Shown here: positions 47,801-53,673 of the stretch, in pieces
How positions within the stretch are numbered: the stretch's first letter is position 1
Layout: each line of letters begins with the position of its first letter
Origin: Bemisia tabaci
Lineage: Eukaryota > Arthropoda > Insecta > Hemiptera > Aleyrodidae
Assembly: GCF_918797505.1 (NCBI RefSeq)
Contig: NC_092799.1
Coordinates: forward strand, 14,470,295 to 14,534,294
Length of the DNA stretch: 64,000 nt
Direction of reading: 5' to 3'
The notes under the pieces: model-generated
What the model saw: the letters and a program-made list of their open reading frames with translations, nothing else
The model's database searches: none
Told to the model about the DNA's origin: nothing
Position numbers and translations under genes: made by a program

Positions 47801-50800
47801 TAACTGGCGTACTACATTGTAATGTGATTATTAATTATTTCTCTATACCATACAATACTTATCATCAGTCGCGGAGACTTGAGAGGAAAAATATAACTAG
47901 CAGTAATTTCAGGTAAAGTTTTACATAAAATCTACTGCCAGGCATGGTTTACAGGTAGCATACAACTCACAACCTTGAATAGATAACTATTGCTGCAGGA
48001 GGGATGTTGTCTGGCCTACCTTCAAAATTGAAGGCGAAATGTACATCGACGTAATATCCATTTGTCTCATCGTTCCTCTTCTAGAGTTTCTGCCACGCAG
48101 AAGCCGCCACCATTCAACAATTTTAAAAATGTTGGAGTAAAATAATGTGCCCGAGTCTATATAGCGAATAAAAACCCCGAGTGATCTATACATCCGGAAC
48201 GGAATCTACTACCTCCACGGAGTGACTTACACAATTACGGAGCCGAATCTACTCTATTTTATGAATAATCCTGCTTTTATGGAGCTAATTTCATTTCGCA
48301 TTCATATCACTCGGGGTTTTCGGATGCTTTATAGACTCATGCGCCAAATTTCACGCAACCTAATCATTTTGATTTGTTTACAACATGGTCGTTTTTAGCA
48401 TACTGTACATAGGGTCGTAATGTAAGTGAGAGAGCTGGCGCCACTTTTTAGCATTTTCCAGGCCCCGGATTCCAAGACTTCTGTGTGACGTCGGGTTACT
48501 TTTCCGATACATGATCGACTGTTTTCGATACACAGGTACCTAGCCATCCGATGTAAATATAGAAGATAGAAATTACCACAGCCAGGATGGGTATAGGATA
48601 GGTATACCACACCGCCATTTTGGATCGAACACGTATCAAAAACCGAAGCTCGGCGCACACCGGGCCCGGAACTATTCGAGCAGAACATGGTGCCAGTTCT
48701 CCCATTTACATTACGACTCTATGTGCTCTATGGTTTTTAGCAGTGACCCTCAGAAAACACCTCCAGCGACATCATTATCCCTCCATATCATAGAAATAGT
48801 TTCATTTTCGCACAACTGGATGTATTTCTGCCTAACGGAATTATAGCCGAGTGGCAAAGATGGGGTGTGCTCTAGGAAGCTGCATAAGAAACAATGTAAA
48901 TATGGGCTTGGTTCTCTTTGGATCGGGCATTTGCATTCTGTCAAACGGAACTATAAGCAAACTATGAATACGGCACTCGTGAGCCGTGGGCATGTGACAA
49001 GAGCGTTGTGAGCAGGGCTCATGCGTCGATGATTCATGACCGCCACTGCGGCACCTGAATCGTTGCCGCTGACGTCACAGGCGCTTTATGACTCCCATTC
49101 ATTCTTACGACCCCCATTAGAAGCACACCCCTTCTTTTCCTCTTGTCTCCGATTCCGTTTGGCAGAAATACGTTCAACTTAACAAAGTTCTTTTGGAGAA
49201 ACATCGCTGATTAAGTGTTGCTTGGGGATGTGCAGGTTCCTCAGATGATCACGATCACATTTAACGGCGCCATCAACGTGGACAACATCGACCTGTACGA
49301 CGAGATCTTCAACGGTCAGCGTCAGAACCCGAACGGGTGCCAGATCCGCGGAACGTTCTTCATGTCGCACAAGTACTCCAACTACGCCTCCGTCCAGGAC
49401 CTCCACCGACGAGGACACGAGATCGCCGTCTTCTCGCTGACGCACAAGGACGACCCCAAGTACTGGACCGGCGGCTCCTACGACGACTGGCTCGCTGAGA
49501 TGGCCGGCGCCAGGCTCATCATCGAGAGGTTCGCCAACATCTCCGACGGATCCATCATCGGCATGAGAGCCCCATACCTCAGAGTTGGAGGTCAGTTATT
49601 TTTACTCTATTTATCCGAAATTACTTTCTCGCGGAGGTCAACTGGTGATTCTACACGGAGGAAAAAATCTCGTGCGTGGGACCCGAAGTTTAAGTCATAT
49701 GGATCTCTGAAGTTTTCGGATTGAGCATCTGAACACTTTAGGTCTAGCTTTCGAGGTTCGGATCACACATCTGAAACTCCAGTTCTTACATCTGAAGTAC
49801 TTCAGATGTGAGAACCGAAGTTTTTCGGATGTGAGAACCGAAAATGTTCGGATGTGAAAACCGAAGTGCTTCAGATGTGAGAACTGAAGTTTCAGTTGTG
49901 TGATCCAAACTCAGCAGCTGGACTTAAAGTGTTCAGATGCTCAATCTGAAAACTTCAGAGATGCATATGACCTAAACTTCGGGTCCCACGCACGAAGTTT
50001 TTTTCTTCGTGTAGAGGAGATCGGGTCCAAAATGAGACTACGGGAGATCAAAGATCCTAAAAAGAGCATTGTTCAAAGTCAATATGCTGGCCAGGTTGGC
50101 CTAGCGGTCAGCGCGTCTGACTCTGAACCAATAAGTCCTGGGTTTGAATCCCGGTAGTGGCGACAAATTGTCACGAAACTGACGAGCGGATCTCCAGAAA
50201 CAGATTCTACTCGGCCCTAATCCCTGAAAATTTGAAAGCCGGAGCATGGATGAGGATGTGCAAAAATGCCTTTGATGTCTACTAACAATAAAATAATCTC
50301 TATGTTAAAACTCATGTCTATAGATGGCTGTAGATTACTAAGTTCCTAAATAAACAGGAATAAAAGCCAAATAAACTGTCAAAAAATTAAAAAAAAAAAA
50401 AAAAAACATGATGTAACTACTGGAATTCATTTTACAATTAGGAATTAAAGTTTTTGGCTCATGTGTAAAAACACTATTGTGCATAGGGAGACTAAATGTA
50501 CATACAGTGTTTCTAAACCGAGCCAGAAATTTTAGTTCAGAATTGCAAAATGTAGTACAATATGTACAGAGAATGGCGGTGGAAAGGTCGTCAAAAAGGC
50601 CCTTGATATATGATATTCATTACGATCTCTTGAGTGAGATGAGCTCTTAACATCGAACTTTCTATGATATTTCTTCAATGCGTCAGTATCCATTGGTAAA
50701 TCATTGCTCAAAAACACACGTCTTTTAACCTCTTTGTCCCGATTTCCGGTTGCAGGTAACAAGCAATTCGAGATGATGGCCGACCAATTCTTTGTCTACG

Positions 50801-53455
50801 ACGCCTCAATCACGGCCCCGCTGAACCGAGTGCCGATCTGGCCGTACACGCTCTACTTCCGGATGCCGCACAAGTGCAACGGTAACGCCCAGAACTGCCC
50901 CTCGCGGTCGCACCCCGTCTGGGAGATGGTCATGAACGAGCTTGACCGGCGAGACGACCCCACGTTCGATGAGTCCCTGCCCGGGTGTCACATGGTCGAC
51001 TCCTGTTCCAACATCCAGACCGGCGAGCAGTTCGGCCGCCTCCTCCGACACAACTTCAACCGCCACTTCACGACCAACCGCGCCCCGCTGGGTCTCCACT
51101 TCCACGCCTCCTGGCTCAAGAGCAAGAAGGAGTTCAAGGACGAGCTCATCAAGTTCATCGAGGAGATGAACGAGAAGAACGATGTCTACTTCGTCACCAT
51201 GCTCCAGGTAACTCCCACGACACAGAATCACACCAATAAACGAGGCATCTAGAACCAAAATCGGCAATCTCCATTCTGCCGTGCTGACGAAAAACGCCGT
51301 ATGAGCTTTCAGTCGTTGCCACACGGAGAGAAAAACTTCGTGCATGGGACCTGAAGTTGAGGTGTATGGATCTCAGAAGTTTTCTGATCCTTTATCTAAA
51401 AACTTGTGGTCGAGGTGCCGAAGTTCGGGTCAGACATCGAGGCACTTCGGTATGTACCGGAGTACTTCAGATGTCTGATCCGAACTTCGGTAGCTGGACC
51501 TCAAGTTTTTAGATACGTGATCCGGAAACTTCAGAGATCCATAAGACCTCAACTTCGGATCCCACGCACGAAGTTTTTTTCTCCGTGAAAGTATCCTTTG
51601 ATAAAACAAGAATTTCCTGGTAAACTTATGAATATTTGCCTTTCAATTTTTAGAAAATTTTGTTCGTAATTTCAACTAAAGTTCCTGTAAATTTCATAGA
51701 AAAATATTCATAGCATTCATCAAAAATAAACAATTTATCGAAAAAATGTGACAACTTTCGAATGTTCGTACAGCGATGAACGCTCGATTTGTGATGTTTG
51801 CAACATCACAAATCGGGTGATGAAGTTTCGTGGTTCAATCATCAATATTTTAATCGCATTTTGCAATAGGGAGCTACAATTTCTAGCCCTTACATAAAAA
51901 CATATATCTGAGAAGAGAAACCAATGGCACGTATATTGTTTCTAAAATGAGCCTGAAATTGTGATTCCCATTTGTAAAATATCTTCCAATTATTTTCTTT
52001 GATCCATGTCTCTCGTTGGGTCGAGTTAGCCTTCAATAAACGTGAAGGCAACATGAGCGACTAGGAAGCACGATTAGTTGCGCGCAGTAGTTTGCCGCTT
52101 CTGGATAGTTCTGGCAAGGAACACACGAAAAATATCATACCTTTTTTACTCTCACTCACCCCTCGGGTGTCACAGTCACACGATATCACTAGATTGTTAT
52201 TTTTGATTATGCCACTTCATTGTTGTTTTTAAATTTTACTTTATTTTGTTATTCAACACAAGTTCATAGTCTAAAGGTCATACAAAGCACGGGTAGTTCT
52301 GCTAGTGCGAATTTAATTTACAAAAATTCGCCGAGCAGAGGAGCAGAGTGCACTGAAAAAAACGGTATGCTTTTTTAGCACCTAGGATGTCAAAAAAGTG
52401 TCTGGTGATCATTTGATGCAGCCTTGATTGCCCACGCAGTTGAATTAGCATTCTTAGGGTGTAAAGTTAACTGCGAGGGCAGCAAAGGCAGCATATCACC
52501 AGACACATTTTTGACATTCTAAGTGCTAAAACAGAATATTACTTTTTTCGGTGTGCTTTTCCATTGTTTGAGACCAAGCCGTAATAACTGGGCAACGGTA
52601 TTTTCTTACATTTTAAAACCTCACCATTAACATTCAACCGAAAAACCCTTCATCTTATCAAAGAGATTGAGAATTCAAAAGTTGAATTTAAGACATTTCA
52701 AAAATGATTATAAACCCTGTTCAAAAGTTGGGCCACATTTTGTAATGAAGAACCTCTGTTTCTAGCTCACTTCAGAAACAACGCATGAGCCATAGGTTTT
52801 CAAAAGTAGATTGGTTTTTCTATAGGAATGAGCAAACAATAGTAGTTTCTTATTGCAGAATACACCTCAATTCTTCACCTCATAGGACAAATCTATTGTC
52901 GATTACAAAATATCACAGTCTGGCACTTTCCATCTATGGAAAAACGCAGCATAAGCCTTTAGAAGTTGCCAAATTTCTTTTGTTAAAATACGATTTTCAA
53001 GAAGATCTGTGAATGTTTGCTTCAATTCTCAAGAGAGTATTAATAAGTCAGCTCTATATTATCTGAGAATTTCAAGAGAAAATAATCATAACTCTCCTTA
53101 ATAATAGACACTTTATAGGAGGAAATTTGGCAACTCTTGAATGTTCATACGGCGTTTTTCCTTAGCGCGGCAGAGCAAGCAGGCGTCAGAAATTCAGCTA
53201 CTGATAAAAACATTTCATTTTCAGGTTATCCAGTGGATGCAGAACCCGACTGAAGTGAGTTCCTTGAGAGATTTCCAGGAATGGAAGGAGAAATGTGACG
53301 TGAAGGGACAGCCCTACTGCTCCCTGCCCAACCCTTGCCCGCTGACGACGAGAGAGCTTCCAGGAGAGACGATCCGTCTTTTCACGTGCATGGAGTGTCC
53401 CAACAACTACCCTTGGATCCTCGACCCAACCGGGGACGGCTTCTCTGCAAAATGA
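23777..53455 (+). CDS. verm: Chitin deacetylase 2 (vermiform-like), eight coding positions with alternative exon 3
   Basis: Join 23777-23828, 36065-36248, 39202-39332 (3a) or 41138-41250 (3b), 45546-45695, 46951-47066, 49236-49590, 50756-51207, 53225-53455. Isoform a is 556 aa, isoform b 550 aa. It is a secreted matrix protein of the apical cuticle and tracheal chitin. Residues 1-20 are a signal peptide ending ASA; RSKR at 25-28 could be a furin site. C57, C74, C80, C96, C109 and C118 form the CBM14 chitin-binding domain. C138-C172 form an LDLa module with DESDE. Residues ~212-480 are CE4-like. Motif 1 reads TFNGAIN (N221-G222 in place of DD) and motif 2 reads VFSLTH (F277 in place of His, H281 kept), so base and metal ligands are mostly lost. 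RAPYLRVGG (322-330) and LGLHFHASWL (441-450) are kept. The C-terminus holds a CPNNYPW block. In Drosophila and Tribolium such genes limit tracheal tube length and shape the cuticle. Family assignment is very secure; vermiform rather than serpentine rests on these motifs and on the alternative exon. Confidence 0.95.
23990..26261 (+). other. CDA2 intron 1, first part, nothing recognised
   Basis: AT-rich intron sequence with no exon-like frame or clear foldback repeat. Confidence 0.4.
26262..26403. repeat. Short foldback repeat U, copy 1
   Basis: Left end ATTGGACTGCATTTTGAAAT and right end AATTGCAAAATGCAGTCTAA are inverted. Interior has AACGTATGTGCCATTAG. Other copies: 50423-50560, 51854-51992 and 53674-54043. 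Confidence 0.65.
26404..29075 (+). other. CDA2 intron 1, middle, nothing firm
   Basis: Includes a GC-rich stretch at about 27480-28370 with a 158-codon frame (27901-28377). It shows no recognisable domain and no splice support, so no gene is called. Confidence 0.35.
29076..29330. mobile_element. Foldback MITE D, TA duplication
   Basis: Starts CACTGAAAAAAAAATTTCGG, ends TTTTTTTATAGTG, flanked by TA (29074-29075, 29331-29332). Interior is built from short AAAGTTCGGT and AACCGAATGTT repeats in inverted order. Confidence 0.7.
29474..29637 (+). repeat. Short repeat I, copy 2
   Basis: Best-preserved copy: begins CAGTGGCGAGGCATGAATG, ends GCGCGTCACGCTACTG. The ends are weak inverted repeats (CAGTGGCG / CGCTACTG), consistent with a very small DNA transposon. 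Confidence 0.65.
29999..30710. mobile_element. Transib-like MITE copy T7, enlarged by a nested foldback
   Basis: Starts CTCAGTGGCTCGAGTCAAT, ends TCCACTGTG, flanked by a perfect CGTCG on both sides (29994-29998, 30711-30715). The interior is interrupted after the TTTAATTCGTCAC block and resumes at TTTTAAGGGGTGCTC near 30567. Confidence 0.75.
30086..30357. mobile_element. Foldback element nested in T7
   Basis: Left end AATTGAATCAGAGAGAACGA with ACACCAACTCG, and right end CGAGTTGGTGTGTTTTCG with TGATTCAATT, are inverted copies. It interrupts the Transib-like element and so is younger. Confidence 0.6.
30968..31891. mobile_element. MITE family H, copy 1, with hairpin core
   Basis: Ends CCCTGGTAAAAATTGGC and its complement GCCAATTTTTACCAGGG. 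Subterminal arms repeat TATAGCCGGCT motifs. The centre is the H-core repeat in reverse orientation, including the perfect hairpin at 31421-31498. Confidence 0.75.
31421..31498. repeat. 78-bp near-perfect hairpin
   Basis: Runs from TGGCGCCTACAAACCTAAC to the complementary GTTAGGTTTGTAGGCGCCA, with only one mismatch around the central TTGCGCAA. It contains AGGGATACTTCACGC in the arms. Confidence 0.85.
32049..32200 (+). repeat. Short repeat I, copy 3
   Basis: GGCATGGATGATCGATTATC ... CGATTTATCGCAAAGCACGC; ends are diverged. Confidence 0.55.
32637..33051. mobile_element. Foldback MITE E built of GGTAAAATTACC repeats
   Basis: Starts CACTGAAAAAAAAAATCTCG, ends TTTTATTTCAGTG. The interior carries more than a dozen forms of GGTAAAATTACC or TTGGTAAAA, many self-complementary. 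No coding frame. Confidence 0.65.
33590..34806 (-). mobile_element. Possible Penelope-like or retrozyme-like remnant
   Basis: Two related segments in the same orientation, about 1.15 kb apart: AAATGGGTATACAAGGCT leading to GGACGTTTCGGGC near 33590-33633, and AAATGGGTAACTAAGGCT leading to GGGACGTCTCGGGGC near 34731-34782. The first folds as a hammerhead motif on the minus strand. Such flanking repeats with hammerheads are known from Penelope-like elements. A 167-codon minus-strand frame (34222-34725) lies between them but shows no reverse transcriptase or GIY-YIG motif. Confidence 0.35.
33619..33657 (-). ncRNA. Hammerhead ribozyme-like fold (type I, minimal stem III)
   Basis: Read on the minus strand: CCAG, core TTGAGAAT, stem GGGCA with loop TGAAT and TGCCC, then GAAACGTC, then CTGG. 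CCAG pairs with CTGG as stem I, GGGCA with TGCCC as stem II, and GAAAC-GTC supplies the conserved GAAA and the GUC cleavage triplet with a two-base stem III. The canonical core CUGAUGA is altered at C3 to U and G8 to A, which keeps the 3-8 pair possible. Activity is not shown. Confidence 0.5.
34811..36064 (+). other. CDA2 intron 1, last part, nothing recognised
   Basis: AT-rich with a short TTTA run near 35520. No exon-like frame or foldback was recognised before the exon 2 acceptor. Confidence 0.4.
36065..36248 (+). CDS. verm: CDA2 coding exon 2, N-terminal half of chitin-binding domain
   Basis: Acceptor GCCTGTTTCAG, donor AG/GTAATA, 184 nt. Encodes residues 18-79: signal cleavage site, RSKR, an acidic Ser/Asp/Gln-rich linker, and the start of CBM14 with DEYFRLTTEGDCRDVVR. 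Ends in phase 2 so that both alternative exons, which start with G TGT, restore Arg-Cys. Confidence 0.93.
36425..36675. mobile_element. MITE family G, copy 5, duplication AAAT
   Basis: Starts CTGTCGTGCTAAGGAAGAAC, ends CAGCTCAGCAG; flanked by AAAT at 36421-36424 and 36676-36679. Lies in CDA2 intron 2, about 180 bp after exon 2. Confidence 0.75.
36680..38542 (+). other. CDA2 intron 2, nothing recognised
   Basis: No exon or clear repeat found apart from ordinary AT-rich intron sequence. Confidence 0.4.
38543..38781. mobile_element. Foldback MITE N
   Basis: Left end CGGGACGTGCGAATACCGCT with AATGTCCATTTTTCCAGTCT, right end the complement AGACTGGAAAAATGGACATT with GTTACGTCCCG. About 239 bp in intron 2. 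Confidence 0.75.
38814..39095. mobile_element. MITE family M, copy 1, 8-bp duplication
   Basis: Ends CATAGAGTACATAGAGTCG and CGACTCTATGTACTCTATG; arms include GAGCTGGCGCCA and its diverged complement. Flanks AGGTAAGG and AGGTAAAG match at 7 of 8 bases. It lies 107 bp upstream of exon 3a. Confidence 0.75.
39202..39332 (+). CDS. verm: CDA2 alternative exon 3a
   Basis: 131 nt, acceptor TTATGCTAG, donor A/GTAAGT. Encodes residues 79-123 with CPNGLAFDIDRQTCDW and the last four CBM14 cysteines. It has an NGVTRLAGV insert, six residues longer than 3b. Enters at phase 2 and leaves at phase 1, exactly like 3b. Confidence 0.93.
39551..40192. mobile_element. Family-G-related element split by a pogo-like insertion
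   Basis: Left end CGCCGTGCTATAAGCAAGAA with CGCCGTAAAT, right end TACGGCGTTTTTGCGTTGCA with CGGCAG. The ends resemble family G but the interior differs. Lies in the intron between exons 3a and 3b. Confidence 0.55.
39681..40076. mobile_element. Pogo-like TA-flanked element carrying a 74-bp tandem repeat
   Basis: Ends CAGTACTTTCTCTCTATAAC and, inverted, CAGTAAATTCTCTCTGTAC, flanked by TA (39679-39680, 40077-40078). About five units of a 74-bp repeat fill it; AGGAAGTTCAAGGGACC starts units at 39774, 39848, 39922 and 39996. Each unit contains ATTCTCGYTATAACGATA. CAGT ends, TA target and TATAACG blocks are typical of pogo/Tigger elements. Confidence 0.7.
40193..41137 (+). other. Intron between exons 3a and 3b, nothing further
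   Basis: AT-rich intron. No RNA pairing elements that would steer exon choice were identified by eye. Confidence 0.35.
41138..41250 (+). CDS. verm: CDA2 alternative exon 3b
   Basis: 113 nt, pyrimidine-rich acceptor TTTTTTCCCTCAG, donor A/GTAAGT. Encodes CTKAGIKQISCPSGLAFDIE and TCDWKGKVNNCNRLD, a second version of the same half-domain. Phases equal those of 3a. Known in this family: Tribolium CDA2 has two isoforms differing at this exon. Confidence 0.93.
41607..41834. mobile_element. Foldback MITE family B, copy 2
   Basis: CACTGGAAAAAAAACACATT to TTTTTTCCAATG; near-perfect palindrome of about 228 bp, ~360 bp downstream of exon 3b. Confidence 0.8.
41835..43416 (+). other. CDA2 intron 3, nothing recognised
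   Basis: Long AT-rich stretch with no exon-like frame and no clear foldback. Confidence 0.4.
43417..43851. mobile_element. MITE family H, copy 2, TA duplication
   Basis: CCCTGGTAAAAATTGGC ends with TA on each side (43415-43416, 43852-43853). It contains only the first third of the H-core and no long hairpin, so it is an internal deletion derivative of the H1 type. Confidence 0.75.
44085..44335. repeat. Diverged foldback repeat R, copy 1
   Basis: Shares the blocks ATTCATATCACTCTAGACTT, TTTATAGACTTTCGG and GCGGAGTG with 48150-48352, with weakly inverted ends. Confidence 0.45.
44410..44576 (+). repeat. Short repeat I, copy 4
   Basis: CGGTGACGAGGCGTGAATAA to ATCGCAAAGCACGCCACG, with GAATCGATTGTTAAGGTGTT inside. 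Confidence 0.6.
44595..45058. mobile_element. Transib-like MITE copy T8, hosting family B
   Basis: CACAGTGAATTGAGTCAAT to TCCACTGTG; flanks CGACG (44590-44594) and CGATG (45059-45063). Family B copy 3 is inserted at the TTATAAGCGTT/TTTAAAG point. Lies in intron 3. Confidence 0.75.
44778..45006. mobile_element. Foldback MITE family B, copy 3 (nested in T8)
   Basis: CACTGGAAAAAAAACACATT to TTTTTCCAGTG. Comparison with uninterrupted Transib-like copies shows that the insertion duplicated two bases (TT). Confidence 0.8.
45089..45439. repeat. Foldback element P just upstream of exon 4
   Basis: ~105-bp inverted arms: AGTCAAGACAATGTGAATCC with CGTATTTTAGGCCTTC on the left, and GAAGGCCTAAAATACG with GGATTCACATTGTCTTGACT on the right. 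It ends 106 bp before the exon 4 acceptor. Confidence 0.8.
45546..45695 (+). CDS. verm: CDA2 coding exon 4, LDL-receptor class A module
   Basis: 150 nt, acceptor GCTCACCAG, donor A/GTAAGT, phases 1-1. Encodes residues 123-173 with six cysteines (138, 145, 150, 157, 163, 172) and a calcium-binding DCKDESDENAC. A symmetric exon, so the module is a clean cassette. Confidence 0.95.
46200..46510. repeat. Dispersed repeat V, copy 2
   Basis: Partner of 3900-4350; shares CTTGGAGGAAAAG, GCAGTTTTTGAAAAAATTGA and TAATTTTGAAACTTTAG in the same order. Confidence 0.4.
46546..46798. mobile_element. MITE family G, copy 6, duplication TATA
   Basis: CTGTTGTGCTAAGGAAGAAC to TTCCTCAGCACGGCAG, flanked by TATA at 46542-46545 and 46799-46802. 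Ends about 150 bp before exon 5. Confidence 0.78.
46951..47066 (+). CDS. verm: CDA2 coding exon 5, linker before the catalytic-type domain
   Basis: 116 nt, acceptor TTTATTTTAG, donor CAG/GTAATT, phase 1 to 0. Encodes residues 173-211 with the cysteine-rich linker CTLPDCFCSADGTRIPG that is typical of CDA1/CDA2 proteins. Confidence 0.95.
47205..47458. mobile_element. MITE family G, copy 7
   Basis: CTGCCGTGCCGAGGAAGAAC to TTCCTCAGCTTGGCAG, 254 bp, in intron 5. Flanks do not match. Confidence 0.72.
47459..48149 (+). other. CDA2 intron 5, nothing recognised
   Basis: AT-rich intron without a clear repeat or exon. Confidence 0.35.
48150..48352. repeat. Foldback repeat R, copy 2
   Basis: CGAGTCTATATAGCG with AACCCCGAGTGATCTATA on the left pairs with ATATCACTCGGGGTTTTCGG and TTTATAGACTCATG on the right. 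Interior ACGGAGTGACTTACAC. Confidence 0.55.
48399..48732. mobile_element. MITE family M, copy 2, perfect 8-bp duplication
   Basis: CATACTGTACATAGGGTCG to CGACTCTATGTGCTCTATG, flanked by GTTTTTAG at 48391-48398 and 48733-48740. An 8-bp duplication with T at position 2 and A at position 7 fits the hAT preference; P elements also make 8-bp duplications. Confidence 0.8.
48823..49171. mobile_element. Element Q with TTTCTGCCAAACGGAA-type ends
   Basis: Left end ATTTCTGCCTAACGGAATT, right end ATTCCGTTTGGCAGAAAT. A short relative with ends TTTCTACCAAACGGAA and TTCGTTTGGCAGAAAT lies at 33830-33943. It ends ~65 bp before the exon 6 acceptor. Confidence 0.6.
49236..49590 (+). CDS. verm: CDA2 coding exon 6, CE4 motifs 1-3
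   Basis: 355 nt, acceptor GGGGATGTGCAG, donor GGAG/GTCAGT. Encodes residues 212-330. Carries the altered motif 1 (N221, G222), altered motif 2 (F277, H281) and intact motif 3 RAPYLRVGG. The exon is GC-rich at third positions compared with its introns. One N-glycosylation sequon NIS at 312. Confidence 0.95.
49654..50011. mobile_element. Foldback MITE F, copy 1, with internal short repeats
   Basis: CACGGAGGAAAAAATCTCGT to TTTTTTTCTTCGTG, flanked by TA on both sides. The centre has four degenerate tandem copies of a ~22-bp CTTCAGATGTGAGAACCGAA unit. Located 64 bp after exon 6. Confidence 0.75.
50086..50406 (+). mobile_element. tRNA-derived SINE
   Basis: The head carries a pol III A box (TTGGCCTAGCGGTCA, 50096-50110) and B box (GGGTTTGAATCCC, 50140-50152) at tRNA spacing, with an anticodon-arm-like GACTCTGAACC between. 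A tRNA-unrelated body of ~230 bp follows, ending in an A run at 50389-50406. The acceptor strands do not pair, so it is not a functional tRNA gene. Sits in CDA2 intron 6. Confidence 0.8.
50423..50560. repeat. Short foldback repeat U, copy 2
   Basis: AATTCATTTTACAATTAGGA to CAGAATTGCAAAATGTAGTA, with a GAGCCAGAAATTTTAG block, 195 bp before exon 7. Confidence 0.55.
50756..51207 (+). CDS. verm: CDA2 coding exon 7, CE4 motifs 4-5
   Basis: 452 nt, acceptor CGGTTGCAG, donor CAG/GTAACT, phase 1 to 0. Encodes residues 330-480, including YDASITAP, the cysteine-bearing CNGNAQNCPSRSHPVWEM block, and LGLHFHASWL with the conserved motif-5 histidine. Strong GC bias explains the long frames on other strands here. 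Confidence 0.95.
51276..51778. mobile_element. MITE family G, copy 8, split by MITE F
   Basis: Left end CTGCCGTGCTGACGAAAAAC; the right arm is degraded at AATGTTCGTACAGCG. Element F copy 2 is inserted after the GTTGCCA block. Confidence 0.6.
51322..51587. mobile_element. Foldback MITE F, copy 2 (nested)
   Basis: CACGGAGAGAAAAACTTCGT to TTTTTTTCTCCGTG, with AACTTGTGGTCGAGG and AGCTGGACCTCAAG-type blocks as in copy 1. No clear duplication. Confidence 0.7.
51854..51992. repeat. Short foldback repeat U, copy 3
   Basis: CGCATTTTGCAATAGGGAGC ... CATTTGTAAAATATCTTCC with AATGGCACGTATATTGTTTC inside. Confidence 0.5.
52351..52553. mobile_element. Foldback MITE S, 2-bp duplication TG
   Basis: CACTGAAAAAAACGGTATGC to ACTTTTTTCGGTG; inner arms TGTCAAAAAAGTGTCTGGTG and ATATCACCAGACACATTTTT are inverted. 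Flanked by TG (52349-52350, 52554-52555). Confidence 0.7.
52919..53173. mobile_element. MITE family G, copy 9, left end eroded
   Basis: The left arm retains AAAAACGCAGCATAAGCC and AAGTTGCCAAATTTC; the right arm is intact through CATACGGCGTTTTTCCTTAG to GCGGCAG. Ends 51 bp before the exon 8 start. Confidence 0.65.
53225..53455 (+). CDS. verm: CDA2 coding exon 8, C-terminus
   Basis: 231 nt including TGA, acceptor CATTTTCAG. Encodes residues 481-556: VIQWMQNPTEV, DFQEWKEKCDVKGQPYC and the terminal CMECPNNYPWILDPTGDGF. The length and end match the family, so the gene is complete. Confidence 0.95.
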   Translation, partial: VIQWMQNPTEVSSLRDFQEWKEKCDVKGQPYCSLPNPCPLTTRELPGETIRLFTCMECPNNYPWILDPTGDGFSAK

Positions 53456-53673
53456 AGAAAATAATATTCCCAAGCTGGAAATCCACCCCGTGTACAGTGT
53501 TCGAAACCATTCTCACCCGCCTCTCACGAGCTATGCACTCTCCTCATCGTTCCCTCGAAAGGGGTTGAAAACAAAAATGAGTCACCGAATCATGCCAGGG
53601 GGTGAATGCTGGTCTATAAAATACCTACCTGGAAAATACTTGTAGGCGTGCGGAATTAGAGATGAAGAATACA

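Noticed and set aside
50086..50160. tRNA gene (Gln-like)
   Set aside because: A and B boxes are present, but the acceptor strands do not pair and an unrelated body with an A tail follows, which is a SINE structure.
50806..51345. 179-codon minus-strand frame
   Set aside because: Antisense shadow of CDA2 exon 7, caused by strong third-position GC.
23777..53455. Serpentine (CDA1) identity for the main gene
   Set aside because: CDA1 proteins keep TFDDA and the HxxxH motif, while this protein has TFNGA and FSLTH and an alternative CBM14 exon, as in CDA2.
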